A stretch of 64,000 nt of DNA from positions 124,001-188,000 of the forward strand of contig NZ_JALNMJ010000005.1 in the NCBI RefSeq assembly GCF_023156505.1, given 5' to 3'. Positions 35,474-45,494 of the stretch are shown piece after piece; position 1 is the first letter of the stretch; each line of letters starts with the position of its first letter. A program made the position numbers and the translations under genes. The notes beneath the pieces were generated by a model that ran no database searches, was not told the origin of the DNA, and saw only the letters and a program-made list of their open reading frames with translations. This DNA comes from Roseibium sediminicola. GTDB lineage: Bacteria; Pseudomonadota; Alphaproteobacteria; Rhizobiales; Stappiaceae.

Positions 35474-36913
35474 GTGTTCAAGATCGGGGTTGCAATGCCT
35501 GAAGTTGCAGACAGAGTCTTCAGTTGCCTCAAAGCGAAAAAGATACTGTCAAAACGCGCAATGCGCTTCGCGTTTTTGTCAATATTGATCCCGAATGCAA
35601 CCTATATCCTTCTAAGCTTCTTCTATTGTCCGTTTCGAACCTTTTTTGTGCTGCTGCTGTCACTCGTGTGCCTGTTGGGACTATTTGTGCCGCGGGCCGT
35701 GTTTTTCGTGCTGCTTTTGGCGGTCATGACCGTGGACGCCCTGGTCTTGATCTCGAATTTCTTCCAGATGCCCTTGCCGATGCTGTTCGATTCCCTGCGT
35801 TATGCCGGTAATCTCAATCTCGGAAACTCGGTGATCTACATGGCGGCGCTCGGTGTGCTGCTGGTGTCCTTCGCCTTGACCTACACGGTCGTGGTGGATG
35901 CCAAGCGGCACCGCGCGGCCATCAATCTGGCTCCCTTCTTCGTGGTGCTGGCCGTCTATGCTGGTCTGGACTGGTGGCTCAACGCCTTGCCATCTGAATA
36001 TGCGCTTGCTACCAGCAGCATCGAGGAGAGTTTCGTCCCGACGGGGGATGCCGCCAGCATCTATGGCAATGTGCAAGCCCATCTGGACGACACGGCCGAG
36101 CGCAACGTGCTGATTGTCGTGGTCGAGGGGCTCGGCGCCTTTCGATCGCAGGAGCTGCGCGATGCGGTCTGGAATCCCTTGCTCAAGGAAGACGTGCGGG
36201 AAGCCTATGACGTCGCTCAGGGAGATGCCGTCTATTTCGGCTCGACCACGTCAGGCGAAGCGCGGGAGCTTTGCAATCTCAAGGCGGATTACCGGGACTT
36301 TCGGACAAGGGACGCCGTTGACTGCCTGCCGGCAAAAGCGCTCGCAGTCGGCTACAGGACCGCGGCCTTTCACGCCTTCACCGGCAACTTCTTCGAGCGG
36401 TTCGACTGGTACCCGAAAATCGGCTTTCAGGAGCTGAACTTTTTGGAAAACAGGATGGGGTTCGACGAAAGCCGGAACCTGCCGACCTGTGGCATTGCAT
36501 TTGTGGGCTATTGCGACACGGACGCGGCGGAAGCGGTTGGCCGGTTTCTGCTGGAGGCGGACGGGAACAGGAAGTTTGCCTATTGGCTGACCCTCAATTC
36601 GCACAAACCCGTGCAGCCGGGCGAAGTGCCACCCAGGCTCGGATGCGAGGAAGACACCAGGTTCAAAGATCTCGAACTTTGCCGCATGGCTGAGCAATGG
36701 CTGAACATCTCGCATCTCGTGCGGGACATTGCCTTGAGTGATGGCCTTGCGCCAACCGAGATCGTGATCGTCGGCGACCACCATCCGCCGCTGTTCAGCC
36801 GGAAAGCCCGGGGCTTGTTCGCGCCCGGCCGCGTTGCCTGGATCCACCTGAGGCCTTCGTCGAAACGTCGGAAAGAGACCTTGGCTGCGACACAGCTGGG
36901 TGGTTCCGGCTAG
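35474..36913 (+). CDS. Sulfatase-like membrane hydrolase/transferase
   Basis: Protein of 479 residues. About five N-terminal transmembrane helices (30-190) are followed by a periplasmic alkaline-phosphatase-fold domain. Visible catalytic-type landmarks are LIVVVEGLGAF (first metal Glu), FGSTTSGEAREL (nucleophile region, Thr/Ser), FAYWLTLNSHKP and EIVIVGDHHPPLF (metal Asp-His). This resembles phosphoethanolamine/phosphoglycerol transferases (LtaS/EptA-like) more than true sulfatases. The 5' end is AT-richer than the rest. It is upstream of a PAP2 protein; together they may remodel envelope lipids or glycans, which is inferred. Confidence 0.75.
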   Translation: MFKIGVAMPEVADRVFSCLKAKKILSKRAMRFAFLSILIPNATYILLSFFYCPFRTFFVLLLSLVCLLGLFVPRAVFFVLLLAVMTVDALVLISNFFQMPLPMLFDSLRYAGNLNLGNSVIYMAALGVLLVSFALTYTVVVDAKRHRAAINLAPFFVVLAVYAGLDWWLNALPSEYALATSSIEESFVPTGDAASIYGNVQAHLDDTAERNVLIVVVEGLGAFRSQELRDAVWNPLLKEDVREAYDVAQGDAVYFGSTTSGEARELCNLKADYRDFRTRDAVDCLPAKALAVGYRTAAFHAFTGNFFERFDWYPKIGFQELNFLENRMGFDESRNLPTCGIAFVGYCDTDAAEAVGRFLLEADGNRKFAYWLTLNSHKPVQPGEVPPRLGCEEDTRFKDLELCRMAEQWLNISHLVRDIALSDGLAPTEIVIVGDHHPPLFSRKARGLFAPGRVAWIHLRPSSKRRKETLAATQLGGSG

Positions 36914-37089
36914 CTGGCCTTCCTAAAGCACGCTGTTCTATGCTTGAGAGGACTTTTCATTCTCCCGGGCCGAATAGGCGTGGCCTGCCTCCTGCAAACA
37001 ATGCCGACTCGCCTTGCCTGCGGCGGACACGGCTTTGCCCAGGCCCTGCGAAGTATTATGCCAAGTTATGACACTGTAATTTTAGACAT

Positions 37090-38199
37090 ATGCAGAAACA
37101 TTTCATTAAAGCTTTAAATTGTATTTTGGCTGCCAACCCGTTCTTTTTTAGTTGCAGTGCTTTTGACATGACGATTTCGACCCGGTTCAGCTTCGGCAAA
37201 GAGAGTTCTGCATTTTCCCCAGTGTCTCCGCCAATTGCCGCCAATTTGCCAGGGCATGGGCAACGACGTCAGCTTGCCTTTCCCGGCACGCTCAACTGGT
37301 TCCTGTTTTCAGCGGTCGCGCTGACGACATTTTGTCTCGGAGCGTTTCTTAGGGTTTCTATTCCCCTCGTTTCGACGCTGCCTTATGTTCTTATTGTTCT
37401 GACCTGTCTTCTGCTCGAGGCCTATGTCGGATTGCGCAGTTCCTTCAGCGCGATCCAGCGGGAACGGCTCCAACTCCTTTTGAAGGGGGTGGTGTTCATT
37501 TTTCTCGCCCTCGCGACCCTGCGGGTGTTCAACCACCTGACGATGAGCCTTGCCCTTCCGTTAGCCGATCCCATTCTGGATGCCTGGGACAAGAGCCTGG
37601 GGCTTGATTGGCTTGGCTATTTCGGCTTTGTCCAAAGCCATCCGGTCCTGGCGATGATCCTGAAGATCGCCTATGTCGCGTTCGACGGCGCCAGCCTCTT
37701 GGGCTTCATTGCTCTCATCTTTATGGGGCGCACCGCCCGCGCCCGATATTTCTGCGAAATCTTCCTGATCACGGCAACGCTTTCGACGGCCATTGCCTTG
37801 TTCTTTCCCGCTTTGGCGGCGGTCGCTCATCATTTCGGTCCGATCGATCAGATTGCGGGCTTTGGCAAGGCTCCCGGCGTCTACCATCTGAAGCAGCTGA
37901 TGGCACTGCGAGAGGCCGAATTTCCATCGATCAACCTTGTTTCGGCCGCTGGCCTGGCAACGTTTCCCTCGTTTCACACCGCGGGTGGCATTCTGTTGAT
38001 CGCCGGGTTTTTCAGGACACCGCTGTCCGGGCTGGTGACCAGCTTCTCGCTGGTGATGATCGCCTCGGTGCCGGTCTTCGGCGGTCATTACTTTGTCGAT
38101 GTGATCGCCGGAACGGCTCTGGCGGTGACTGTATCGATCCTGATTGCCTGCCGCCCCTGTTACAAGGGCCTCTTCGGCGCAGATCCGGCGCATCACTGA
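37090..38199 (+). CDS. PAP2-family membrane phosphatase (inositolphosphotransferase-like)
   Basis: Polytopic membrane protein of up to 369 residues. The PAP2 catalytic motifs are FPSFHTAGG (His about 296) and GGHYFVDVIAG (His about 333), acting as acid-base and nucleophile. The layout resembles the PAP2_3/Aur1-Ipt1-like group of lipid phosphatases or phosphotransferases. The first 26 codons are AT-rich and without a ribosome site; ATG 37168 is an equally plausible start. It is preceded by the sulfatase-like gene and 175 bases of intergenic DNA with no feature I can name. Confidence 0.82.
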   Translation: MQKHFIKALNCILAANPFFFSCSAFDMTISTRFSFGKESSAFSPVSPPIAANLPGHGQRRQLAFPGTLNWFLFSAVALTTFCLGAFLRVSIPLVSTLPYVLIVLTCLLLEAYVGLRSSFSAIQRERLQLLLKGVVFIFLALATLRVFNHLTMSLALPLADPILDAWDKSLGLDWLGYFGFVQSHPVLAMILKIAYVAFDGASLLGFIALIFMGRTARARYFCEIFLITATLSTAIALFFPALAAVAHHFGPIDQIAGFGKAPGVYHLKQLMALREAEFPSINLVSAAGLATFPSFHTAGGILLIAGFFRTPLSGLVTSFSLVMIASVPVFGGHYFVDVIAGTALAVTVSILIACRPCYKGLFGADPAHH

Positions 38200-38239
38200 G
38201 CGTGAAAAGGATTTTGCCGCCCGGGGAGACCCTGATCGC

Positions 38240-38923
38240 CTAGTGGCCTATGAAGCTTTCCATGTGGAACCGGGCATTGGCCGGACCCTGCTGATGTTCC
38301 GCGCCATAGGGACAGGCCCGGCGGGCCAGACAGCCCGACCAGCAGTCGGCGTTCCGATCCGCTTTCAGATGCGCGCGGCACCTGGGCACGTCATAGCCGG
38401 CCGCTTCCGACAGGGCGTTTGCGGGGCAGGCGTTGATGCAGGGCTTGCCGCCACAGCTCTCGCATGGGCCGGGCGCTCCAGTGCCCTCGCCAGTTACCAA
38501 CGGGTTTTCAGAGAGAAAGGCAGCTCGGAAGCCGGCCCAGGGCCCAAGGTCCCTGTGCGCAAGGACACCCATCGGACTTTGCGAAAAGCCGCCGCATTTT
38601 TTCGCCCATTGCTGGAATGGGTGATAGGGCGGCCCGTCAAAGGGAAAAACCACGCCGAAACCTTCGGTCGCAGCGATCTCCGTCAGAACCCGCCGGGTAT
38701 AACGATCGAGGGGATCGGCGTATCCATCCAGCGTTTCCGGGCTTTTTGAAAGGGACCGCCAGATCGACGGGCCGGTGCTGCCGATCAGAAGCAGCGACCT
38801 TGCCGCACCGCCGCCGGGCAGCGGCGGCACCAGGCTGGACGGCTCCGGTTCAAAACCGCCGAGACATAAAAAACCGGCGGCCGCGAGCCGTTCTGTCAAC
38901 TCTGCAGCCGCCGGTCCAGTCAT
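38240..38923 (-). CDS. 4Fe-4S ferredoxin-like protein
   Basis: Cytosolic protein of 227 residues. The cysteine pattern has CESCGGKPCINACP (Cys154, 157, 162, 166), a single Cys182, and CWSGCLARRACPYG (Cys194, 198, 204), consistent with two 4Fe-4S clusters. The N-terminal 140 residues resemble the front part of epoxyqueuosine reductase-like (COG1600) proteins, but the cobalamin-binding region is short or absent. Its redox partner is unknown. It reads in the same direction as argG, starting 11 bases after the argG stop, so the two may be co-transcribed. Confidence 0.78.
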   Translation of the reverse strand: MTGPAAAELTERLAAAGFLCLGGFEPEPSSLVPPLPGGGAARSLLLIGSTGPSIWRSLSKSPETLDGYADPLDRYTRRVLTEIAATEGFGVVFPFDGPPYHPFQQWAKKCGGFSQSPMGVLAHRDLGPWAGFRAAFLSENPLVTGEGTGAPGPCESCGGKPCINACPANALSEAAGYDVPRCRAHLKADRNADCWSGCLARRACPYGAEHQQGPANARFHMESFIGH

Positions 38924-38933
38924 GATGAGCCTC

Positions 38934-40154
<1,221 letters not shown>

Positions 40155-40406
40155 TTTTGGGAAGGTCCAGTTCGTCGTTCTTGCGGGGGAACCCGCGCGG
40201 TTGAAAATTTGCCGCAATTTAGCCGGTTTTATGCGGTGCGCAAGTCCCTCTAAGCCGTCAAATGGTCGCCGTTCGTGTCGCCACGAAACAACAGCCGGGC
40301 GCGAGACGCGCAGCACAGGAAACTTGCAATTGACCGGCGGGCAGCCGAGGGTATTCACAAAAGGTGAAACAGGGGCCTTGCGGCCCGGCCGGTGTTGGGA
40401 GGTGGC

Positions 40407-40823
40407 ATGGGTCTGATCGATTTTGAGCTCGACGGGTATGACTACCTGACCTTCGTGCTTTTGCTCCTGGTCATCGTCGCGTTTTTCTATGCCATGGTCA
40501 CGCTGGGCGGGTTGCCTGGGAAACTTGCGGAAAAGCGCAATCACCCGCATGCGGAATCGGTCAAGCTCGGCGGCTGGATCGGCCTCTTCACGGTGTTTCC
40601 GTGGTTCCACGCGCTGATGTGGGCCTATCACGATTCCATGACAGTCGACGTGCGCAAGCTGCCGAAGGTGAGTGTGACCGGAGACGGCTCAGGGGATCCG
40701 GCAGCGCCGAAGGCGGGCGACAGCGCGATTGAAACGGTGCCCGCGACACTATCGGATGTCGAGGCGGCCGATCTGCCGCCCCCGGGCGCGCCGGACGGGC
40801 CGAAAGGCGGGGCCGCCGCATGA
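40407..40823 (+). CDS. DUF3302 inner-membrane protein (YiaW-like)
   Basis: Small membrane protein of 138 residues. It has two hydrophobic segments (about 13-33 and 52-72, the latter in [20 protein letters not shown]), then a polar, Pro/Ala/Gly-rich C-terminus. It resembles E. coli YiaW, which is encoded next to the HlyD-like YiaV. It starts at ATG 40407 after GGGAGG. Its last 4 bases overlap the HlyD gene, so they are a functional pair. Its role in export is unproven. Confidence 0.85.
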   Translation: MGLIDFELDGYDYLTFVLLLLVIVAFFYAMVTLGGLPGKLAEKRNHPHAESVKLGGWIGLFTVFPWFHALMWAYHDSMTVDVRKLPKVSVTGDGSGDPAAPKAGDSAIETVPATLSDVEAADLPPPGAPDGPKGGAAA

Positions 40824-41971
40824 CCATCGCTCTTCTGATCCTGGCCGCCTATGCGATTTTCATGTGGCTGGTGTTCTACCGGTTCCGCTGGCTGAAATTC
40901 AACATCGCCTGGGGCGTGGTCTCCTTCTGGGTGGGCTTCCACGTCCTGTTTCTGCTGATCGTGTTCCTGAGATTCTTTACGCCCTATACGATCGACGGCC
41001 ATGTCATCCGCCAGACCATCCAGATCGCGCCGCGCCTGCCGCATCCGACCGTGCTGGAAGAGGTGTTCGTCGCCCAGAACCAGAAAGTGAAGAAAGGCGA
41101 CAAGCTCTATCAGTTCGAAAAGACGCTGTATCGGGCCCAGCTCGCCGAAGCGCAGGCGAACCTGGTCAGCGCGCAGCAGAACGCCAAGATCCTGGAGGAA
41201 GATGTCGATCAGGCGCAGGATTCCCTCGACGAGGCCAGGGCCAACGAGACCTATGCCCAGCAGCAGGTCGACCGCTACACCGACCTGGTGCCGAAAGGTG
41301 GCGCCAAGCAGGAAACGCTTGACCAGTGGACCTCGAAGCTGATTTCGGCCAAGGCCCAGGTTGCCGAGGCCGAAGCGGATCTGAAAAAGGCCCAGCTCGC
41401 GGTCGAGGCCCAGATCGGCGGGGTGAATGCCCAGGTAGCCGCCGCCCAGGCGCAGGTCGACCAGGCGCAATATTACGTCGACCAGACCACGATCTACGCG
41501 CCGGAGGACGGGGTGATCATCTCGCAGCAGGCGCGGCCGGGACTTGTGGTCGGCGGGTTCCGGGTCGGCGCGATCGCGGCCTTCGTGGCCGATGCCGATC
41601 CTTATTTCCTGGCGACCTTCTATCAGGAACATCTGAAATTCGTGGAGCCTGACATGCCGGTGGAAGTCGCGCTCGACATCTATCCGGGCCAGATCTTCAA
41701 GGGCAAGGTCAAGGCCATCTGGGAGGGAACCGGCCAGGGCCAGATCGTGCCCCATGGCCGGGTGCCCGAGTTTCTTTTCATGAGCCCGCAGGGGCGGTTC
41801 GCGGTCGAGATCGATCTCAGCGACGATCCGGCATTGAAACGCTATCCGGCCGGCGCCCATGGTGCGGCGGCGATCTATACCGGCGGTGGCGGCGACTGGG
41901 TGGCCGTGCTGCGCCGGGTCAATCTCAGGCTCTACACCTGGGTCAATTTCATCGTGCCGTTCGACGTGTGA
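40820..41971 (+). CDS. HlyD-family membrane-fusion protein (YiaV-like)
   Basis: Periplasmic adaptor of 383 residues. Two N-terminal hydrophobic segments (about 3-20 and 32-52) anchor it. A biotinyl-lipoyl half (RLPHPTVLEEVFVAQNQKVK) and a long alpha-hairpin rich in Gln/Ala (about 115-220) come next. The second lipoyl half and beta-barrel contain IYAPEDGVIISQQARPG. It should bridge an inner-membrane component to the outer-membrane channel encoded next. Overlaps on both sides show a tight operon. The double transmembrane start suits the YiaV subgroup rather than EmrA. Confidence 0.9.
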   Translation: MTIALLILAAYAIFMWLVFYRFRWLKFNIAWGVVSFWVGFHVLFLLIVFLRFFTPYTIDGHVIRQTIQIAPRLPHPTVLEEVFVAQNQKVKKGDKLYQFEKTLYRAQLAEAQANLVSAQQNAKILEEDVDQAQDSLDEARANETYAQQQVDRYTDLVPKGGAKQETLDQWTSKLISAKAQVAEAEADLKKAQLAVEAQIGGVNAQVAAAQAQVDQAQYYVDQTTIYAPEDGVIISQQARPGLVVGGFRVGAIAAFVADADPYFLATFYQEHLKFVEPDMPVEVALDIYPGQIFKGKVKAIWEGTGQGQIVPHGRVPEFLFMSPQGRFAVEIDLSDDPALKRYPAGAHGAAAIYTGGGGDWVAVLRRVNLRLYTWVNFIVPFDV

Positions 41972-43533
41972 GTTTGGGGATGGGGCTTTTTCGGAAGACA
42001 GCGCGATGGATCGCTCTCGGCGGCGCGCTTTTCGCCGGCGGTTGCATGGTCGGACCGGATTTCGAACGCCCGGAAGCGCCCGTGCTCGACAGCTGGAGCA
42101 AGGGCGCTAATCTGCCCGTCGACAGCCGCACCGGTTTCACCAGCCGCAGCGCCCAGTCCGTGCCCTGGTGGCATGTGTTCCGGGACGACACGCTCAACAG
42201 CCTGATCGCCCAGGCCTACCGGCAGAATGTCGGCCTGCAGGCCGCCGGTGTCAGGGTCTACCAGGCACGCGCCCAGCTCGGCATCGCGCGCGGTGAACTG
42301 TTTCCGCAGGTGCAGGAAATCAACGGCAGTTCAAAAAGCATCCGCTTCAGCGCAAAAGACCCGTTCATCCGCGACCTGGAGCGGATCGGCCTCGTCAACG
42401 ACCACATCACCCGGGTGCAGACGGGCTTCGACGCCGGCTGGGAAATCGATGTTTGGGGCAAGATCCGCCGCGATGTCCAGTCGGCGGATGCCAATCTGAA
42501 GGCCAGCATCGCCTCTTATGACGATGCCCTGGTGACGCTGACCGGCGACATTGCCGCGACCTATGTCACGGTGCGCGAATTGCAGCAGCTGATCGCGGCC
42601 TCGCGCAGCAACGCCGCCCTGCAGAAGAAATCGCTCGACATCACCAGGCTGCGCCTGGAGAACGGCGCGGCGACCAAGCTCGACGTCAATGAGGCGACGG
42701 TTCTCTACAACAACACGCTCGCCGGCATTCCTGCTTACGAAGCGGAGCTGGCCCAGGTCTATAACGCGCTCAGCCTGCTCCTCAGCGAGCCGCCGGGCGG
42801 CATGAAGTCGCGGCTCGGCACAAAGGCCCGCTTCCCGAGGGCGCCGGCGGAGGTTGCCATCGGCGTTCCGGCGGAAATGCTGCGCCGTCGGCCGGACATT
42901 CGCTACGCGGAATATGTGGCCGCCGCCCAGTCGGCGCAGATCGGCGTTGCCAAGGCGGATCTCTTTCCGGCCTTTTCCATTTCCGGTGCGATTGGCGTTC
43001 GGGCGGATGATTTTGCCAATCTCTTCAACAACGGCACCACGGCCGGTTTCATCAATCCGGGCTTTTCCTGGAACTTCCTCAATTACGGCCGCATCCAGAA
43101 CAATGTCCGGGTCCAGGACGCCAAGTTCCAGGAAACGCTGCTCAACTATGAAAACACGGTGCTGTCCGCCTATTCGGAAGTGGAGAATGCGCTGACGGGC
43201 TTTCTGCGGTCCAAGCAGCAGGCTGTCTATCTGCGCCGCAGCTTGGCGGCGGCCCGCGACGCGGTCGCGGAAGTCGACGCGCAATATGAGGACGGCACGG
43301 CCTCCTACAACCGGGTGGTCGACGCTCAGCGCAGCCTGCTGGCGACTCAGGAACGCCTGATCGCGGCCGAAGCCAATGTGCTGACCAACCTGATTGCAGT
43401 CTACAAGGGCCTCGGCGGCGGCTGGGTGCCGGAGAACGTCAAGGGGCTGATCTCCGAGAAGACACGGGAGCAGATGGCCGAACGCACCCGCTGGGGGCAG
43501 CTCCTGGAAAAGCCGGTCGGGGAGAAGGGGTGA
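41968..43533 (+). CDS. Outer-membrane efflux lipoprotein (NodT/OprM-like)
   Basis: TolC-superfamily outer-membrane factor of about 521 residues. The lipoprotein signal ends FAGGCMVGPDFERPEAP, a signature of the NodT/OprM group. Two internal OEP repeats follow, with RPDIRYAEYVAAAQSAQIGV in the second. The GTG at 41968 overlaps the HlyD stop; ATG 41980 preceded by TTTGGGG is an alternative. With HlyD and DUF3302 it makes a three-gene export unit lacking any recognisable RND, MFS or ABC pump. Confidence 0.92.
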   Translation: MSLGMGLFRKTARWIALGGALFAGGCMVGPDFERPEAPVLDSWSKGANLPVDSRTGFTSRSAQSVPWWHVFRDDTLNSLIAQAYRQNVGLQAAGVRVYQARAQLGIARGELFPQVQEINGSSKSIRFSAKDPFIRDLERIGLVNDHITRVQTGFDAGWEIDVWGKIRRDVQSADANLKASIASYDDALVTLTGDIAATYVTVRELQQLIAASRSNAALQKKSLDITRLRLENGAATKLDVNEATVLYNNTLAGIPAYEAELAQVYNALSLLLSEPPGGMKSRLGTKARFPRAPAEVAIGVPAEMLRRRPDIRYAEYVAAAQSAQIGVAKADLFPAFSISGAIGVRADDFANLFNNGTTAGFINPGFSWNFLNYGRIQNNVRVQDAKFQETLLNYENTVLSAYSEVENALTGFLRSKQQAVYLRRSLAAARDAVAEVDAQYEDGTASYNRVVDAQRSLLATQERLIAAEANVLTNLIAVYKGLGGGWVPENVKGLISEKTREQMAERTRWGQLLEKPVGEKG

Positions 43534-44184
43534 TCAGCTCGTGAGCTTGGCGTAGATTTCCAGCGACAGGTCAGGCAAAACATTGTTTCTAGTCTGCACG
43601 ACCGGCGTCTGGACTGCGGCAATTTCCAGGTTCAGGGCATAGTCCCGCCAGGCATTCACGGTATTGGCAAGATCCAGAGCCGACTTGCAGGCAGCCTCCT
43701 GCTTTTCAGTGCGTCCTGAATAGCGGTGGTGGGAGATATACAGGTCTATCGGGATCAGAAGATCCGCGTTCGAAACCTGTGTCGGGCTGTCGGGATTTTC
43801 AGTGTCGGAGGTCAGGAAACGCAGTGCCAGAAAATGGGAATGCGCATGCAACTTGCCGTTTTCGTCCTCCGAGACCTGTTCCACAAGAGTGATGCGAGAC
43901 AGCGACTCCCATTTGTGAAAGCTCACGGTTCCGGACAAGGTCAGGTCCAGGCCATCCCTGCCAAGTTCCAGGCGGCTGTCCTGGGGCGTCGATTTCAAGT
44001 AGCGGAAGACAGACCAGTAGATGACCCCGCCAATGGCGAGGTAGAACATGAAGCCGACCCGAAAATCCTTGAAAACAGCGAACATGACTGCACCGATCGC
44101 TACAAAGGCAATGGTCGGCAGTCCGAGGAGCACAAGGCGTTTTTTGACCGGATCCGGCTCAAGAACAAGGGTATTGGAAGACAT
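43534..44184 (-). CDS. Two-helix membrane protein with PH-like domain
   Basis: Protein of 216 residues. Two transmembrane helices (about 17-35 and 44-60) are followed by a soluble beta-rich part starting SRLELGRDGLDLTLSGTVSF and HKWESLSRITLVEQV, typical of bacterial PH-like domains. I do not recognise a named family. The stop is immediately next to the stop of the outer-membrane factor on the other strand. No operon partner; function unknown. Confidence 0.72.
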   Translation of the reverse strand: MSSNTLVLEPDPVKKRLVLLGLPTIAFVAIGAVMFAVFKDFRVGFMFYLAIGGVIYWSVFRYLKSTPQDSRLELGRDGLDLTLSGTVSFHKWESLSRITLVEQVSEDENGKLHAHSHFLALRFLTSDTENPDSPTQVSNADLLIPIDLYISHHRYSGRTEKQEAACKSALDLANTVNAWRDYALNLEIAAVQTPVVQTRNNVLPDLSLEIYAKLTS

Positions 44185-44228
44185 TCTTCAGCAACTGTAT
44201 TGTCTATAGAATTGGCTTAATCGGCAAT

Positions 44229-44849
44229 TCACTCCGCCGCCGCCTGGCTTTCCGCATCCTTGACCCCGTAACGGGCCAGGAACATGTCGACGCTTTCCTC
44301 GATGATCCGTTCCATTTCGGGCCGTTCGGTGACGCGGCCGCTGTGAATGTTCGGATAGAAGGACCGTGACTTGATCAGGCCGAGAAACTGCGTGGCGGCC
44401 AGAGACGGGTCCTCGACATGGAGCTTGCCCTCGCTGGCCGCCCGCTCGATGAATTCGCGGAAGACGTTGAGCTTGGTCATGCGGCTGTCCATGTCGGCGG
44501 CGAGGTCGGGATCGCGGATGGTCTCGCTCATCACCATGCGGGCAAGGCCCATGAAACAGGGATTGATCATCAGGTCGCCTTCCGCCCAGCCAAGGCGGAC
44601 AAGCAGGTCGCGGATCGGCAGGTCCGGATCGTAGCGCAGCTCGAGCGCGGAATTGACCTGGTCGGCCAGGCACTGGTTGATGGCCCGAAACAGTGCGTCC
44701 TTGCTCTCGAAGTGATTGTAGACCGTTCGTTTGGAAACCTGGGCACGTTCGGAGATCCGGTCCATGCTGGCGCCGGCATAGCCTTTTTCCTGGAACTCCG
44801 CGATCGCCGCCACGACGATCTGTTTTTTCTTCTGATCCGATACGGACAT
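44229..44849 (-). CDS. TetR/AcrR-family repressor
   Basis: Regulator of 206 residues. The N-terminal helix-turn-helix (about 28-50) reads ASMDRISERAQVSKRTVYNH before FESKDALFR. The C-terminal domain resembles the AefR/TetR_C group (DLLVRLGWAEGDLMINP). It is divergent from iorAB, with palindromic GTAAAC-type sites in the intervening 180 bases, making it the probable local repressor of that oxidoreductase. Confidence 0.9.
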   Translation of the reverse strand: MSVSDQKKKQIVVAAIAEFQEKGYAGASMDRISERAQVSKRTVYNHFESKDALFRAINQCLADQVNSALELRYDPDLPIRDLLVRLGWAEGDLMINPCFMGLARMVMSETIRDPDLAADMDSRMTKLNVFREFIERAASEGKLHVEDPSLAATQFLGLIKSRSFYPNIHSGRVTERPEMERIIEESVDMFLARYGVKDAESQAAAE

Positions 44850-44928
44850 TTACTTCCCGTTCCCTCCTGCCACCGTCCCTGCAGGAGAATGCAAGCCCAA
44901 CCCTTTCATCCCAAAAAACCGGCCCTAT

Positions 44929-44986
44929 GTAAACTAGGGCGTTTACAGATGCAGATCCAGCGACTACACTGCACTGTGTAGTTTAC
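44929..44986. promoter_or_regulatory. Overlapping palindromes in tetR-ior intergenic region
   Basis: GTAAAC-N6-GTTTAC is at 44929-44946, a second copy of GTTTAC is at 44981-44986, and an independent perfect palindrome CTACAC-TGCACT-GTGTAG is at 44964-44981. Both palindromes have 6-base arms and a 6-base spacer. Position between divergent genes suggests operators for the TetR protein and perhaps a second regulator. Confidence 0.65.
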
Positions 44987-45029
44987 ATCCTTTAGCCAGA
45001 TAAGGCCAGCCAAAGGAGACGCCCCCCAA

Positions 45030-45491
45030 ATGTCCGTTACACTCACAATCAACGGGGAAACGCGCACGCTCAATGCCGATCCCGAAAGCCCGCTCCTGTG
45101 GGCTCTGCGCGACGAGCTTGGAATGACCGGCACGAAATTCGGCTGCGGCATCGCCTCTTGCGGTGCCTGTACCGTCCATATGGACGGTACACCGATCCGC
45201 TCCTGCCAGACGTTTGTCGGCGACCTGGAAGGCGCCAACATTACCACTATCGAAGGCATCAACGACAAGGCAGCCGAGGCCGTCCAGGCCGCCTGGAACG
45301 AACTGGACGTGCCGCAATGCGGCTATTGCCAGTCCGGCCAGATCATGGCTGCGACCGCGCTTCTGGCCGAAACGCCGAAGCCGACCGACGACGACATCGA
45401 CGCGGCCATGGACGGCAATGTCTGCCGCTGCGCCACCTATGCCCGTATCCGCAAGGCGATCCACCTTGCCGCCGACAAGATGGAGGGCTGA
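45030..45491 (+). CDS. iorA: 2Fe-2S subunit, isoquinoline 1-oxidoreductase type
   Basis: Small subunit of a molybdenum hydroxylase, 153 residues. The plant-type ferredoxin cluster is at Cys39, 44, 47 and 59 ([15 protein letters not shown]). The second cluster is at Cys97, 100, 132 and 134 (CGYCQSGQ and CRC). It passes electrons from the molybdopterin subunit encoded 3 bases downstream. The symbol follows the best known two-subunit homologues; the real substrate (N-heterocycle or aldehyde) is unknown. It is probably repressed by the divergent TetR protein. Confidence 0.88.
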   Translation: MSVTLTINGETRTLNADPESPLLWALRDELGMTGTKFGCGIASCGACTVHMDGTPIRSCQTFVGDLEGANITTIEGINDKAAEAVQAAWNELDVPQCGYCQSGQIMAATALLAETPKPTDDDIDAAMDGNVCRCATYARIRKAIHLAADKMEG

Positions 45492-45494
45492 TCC

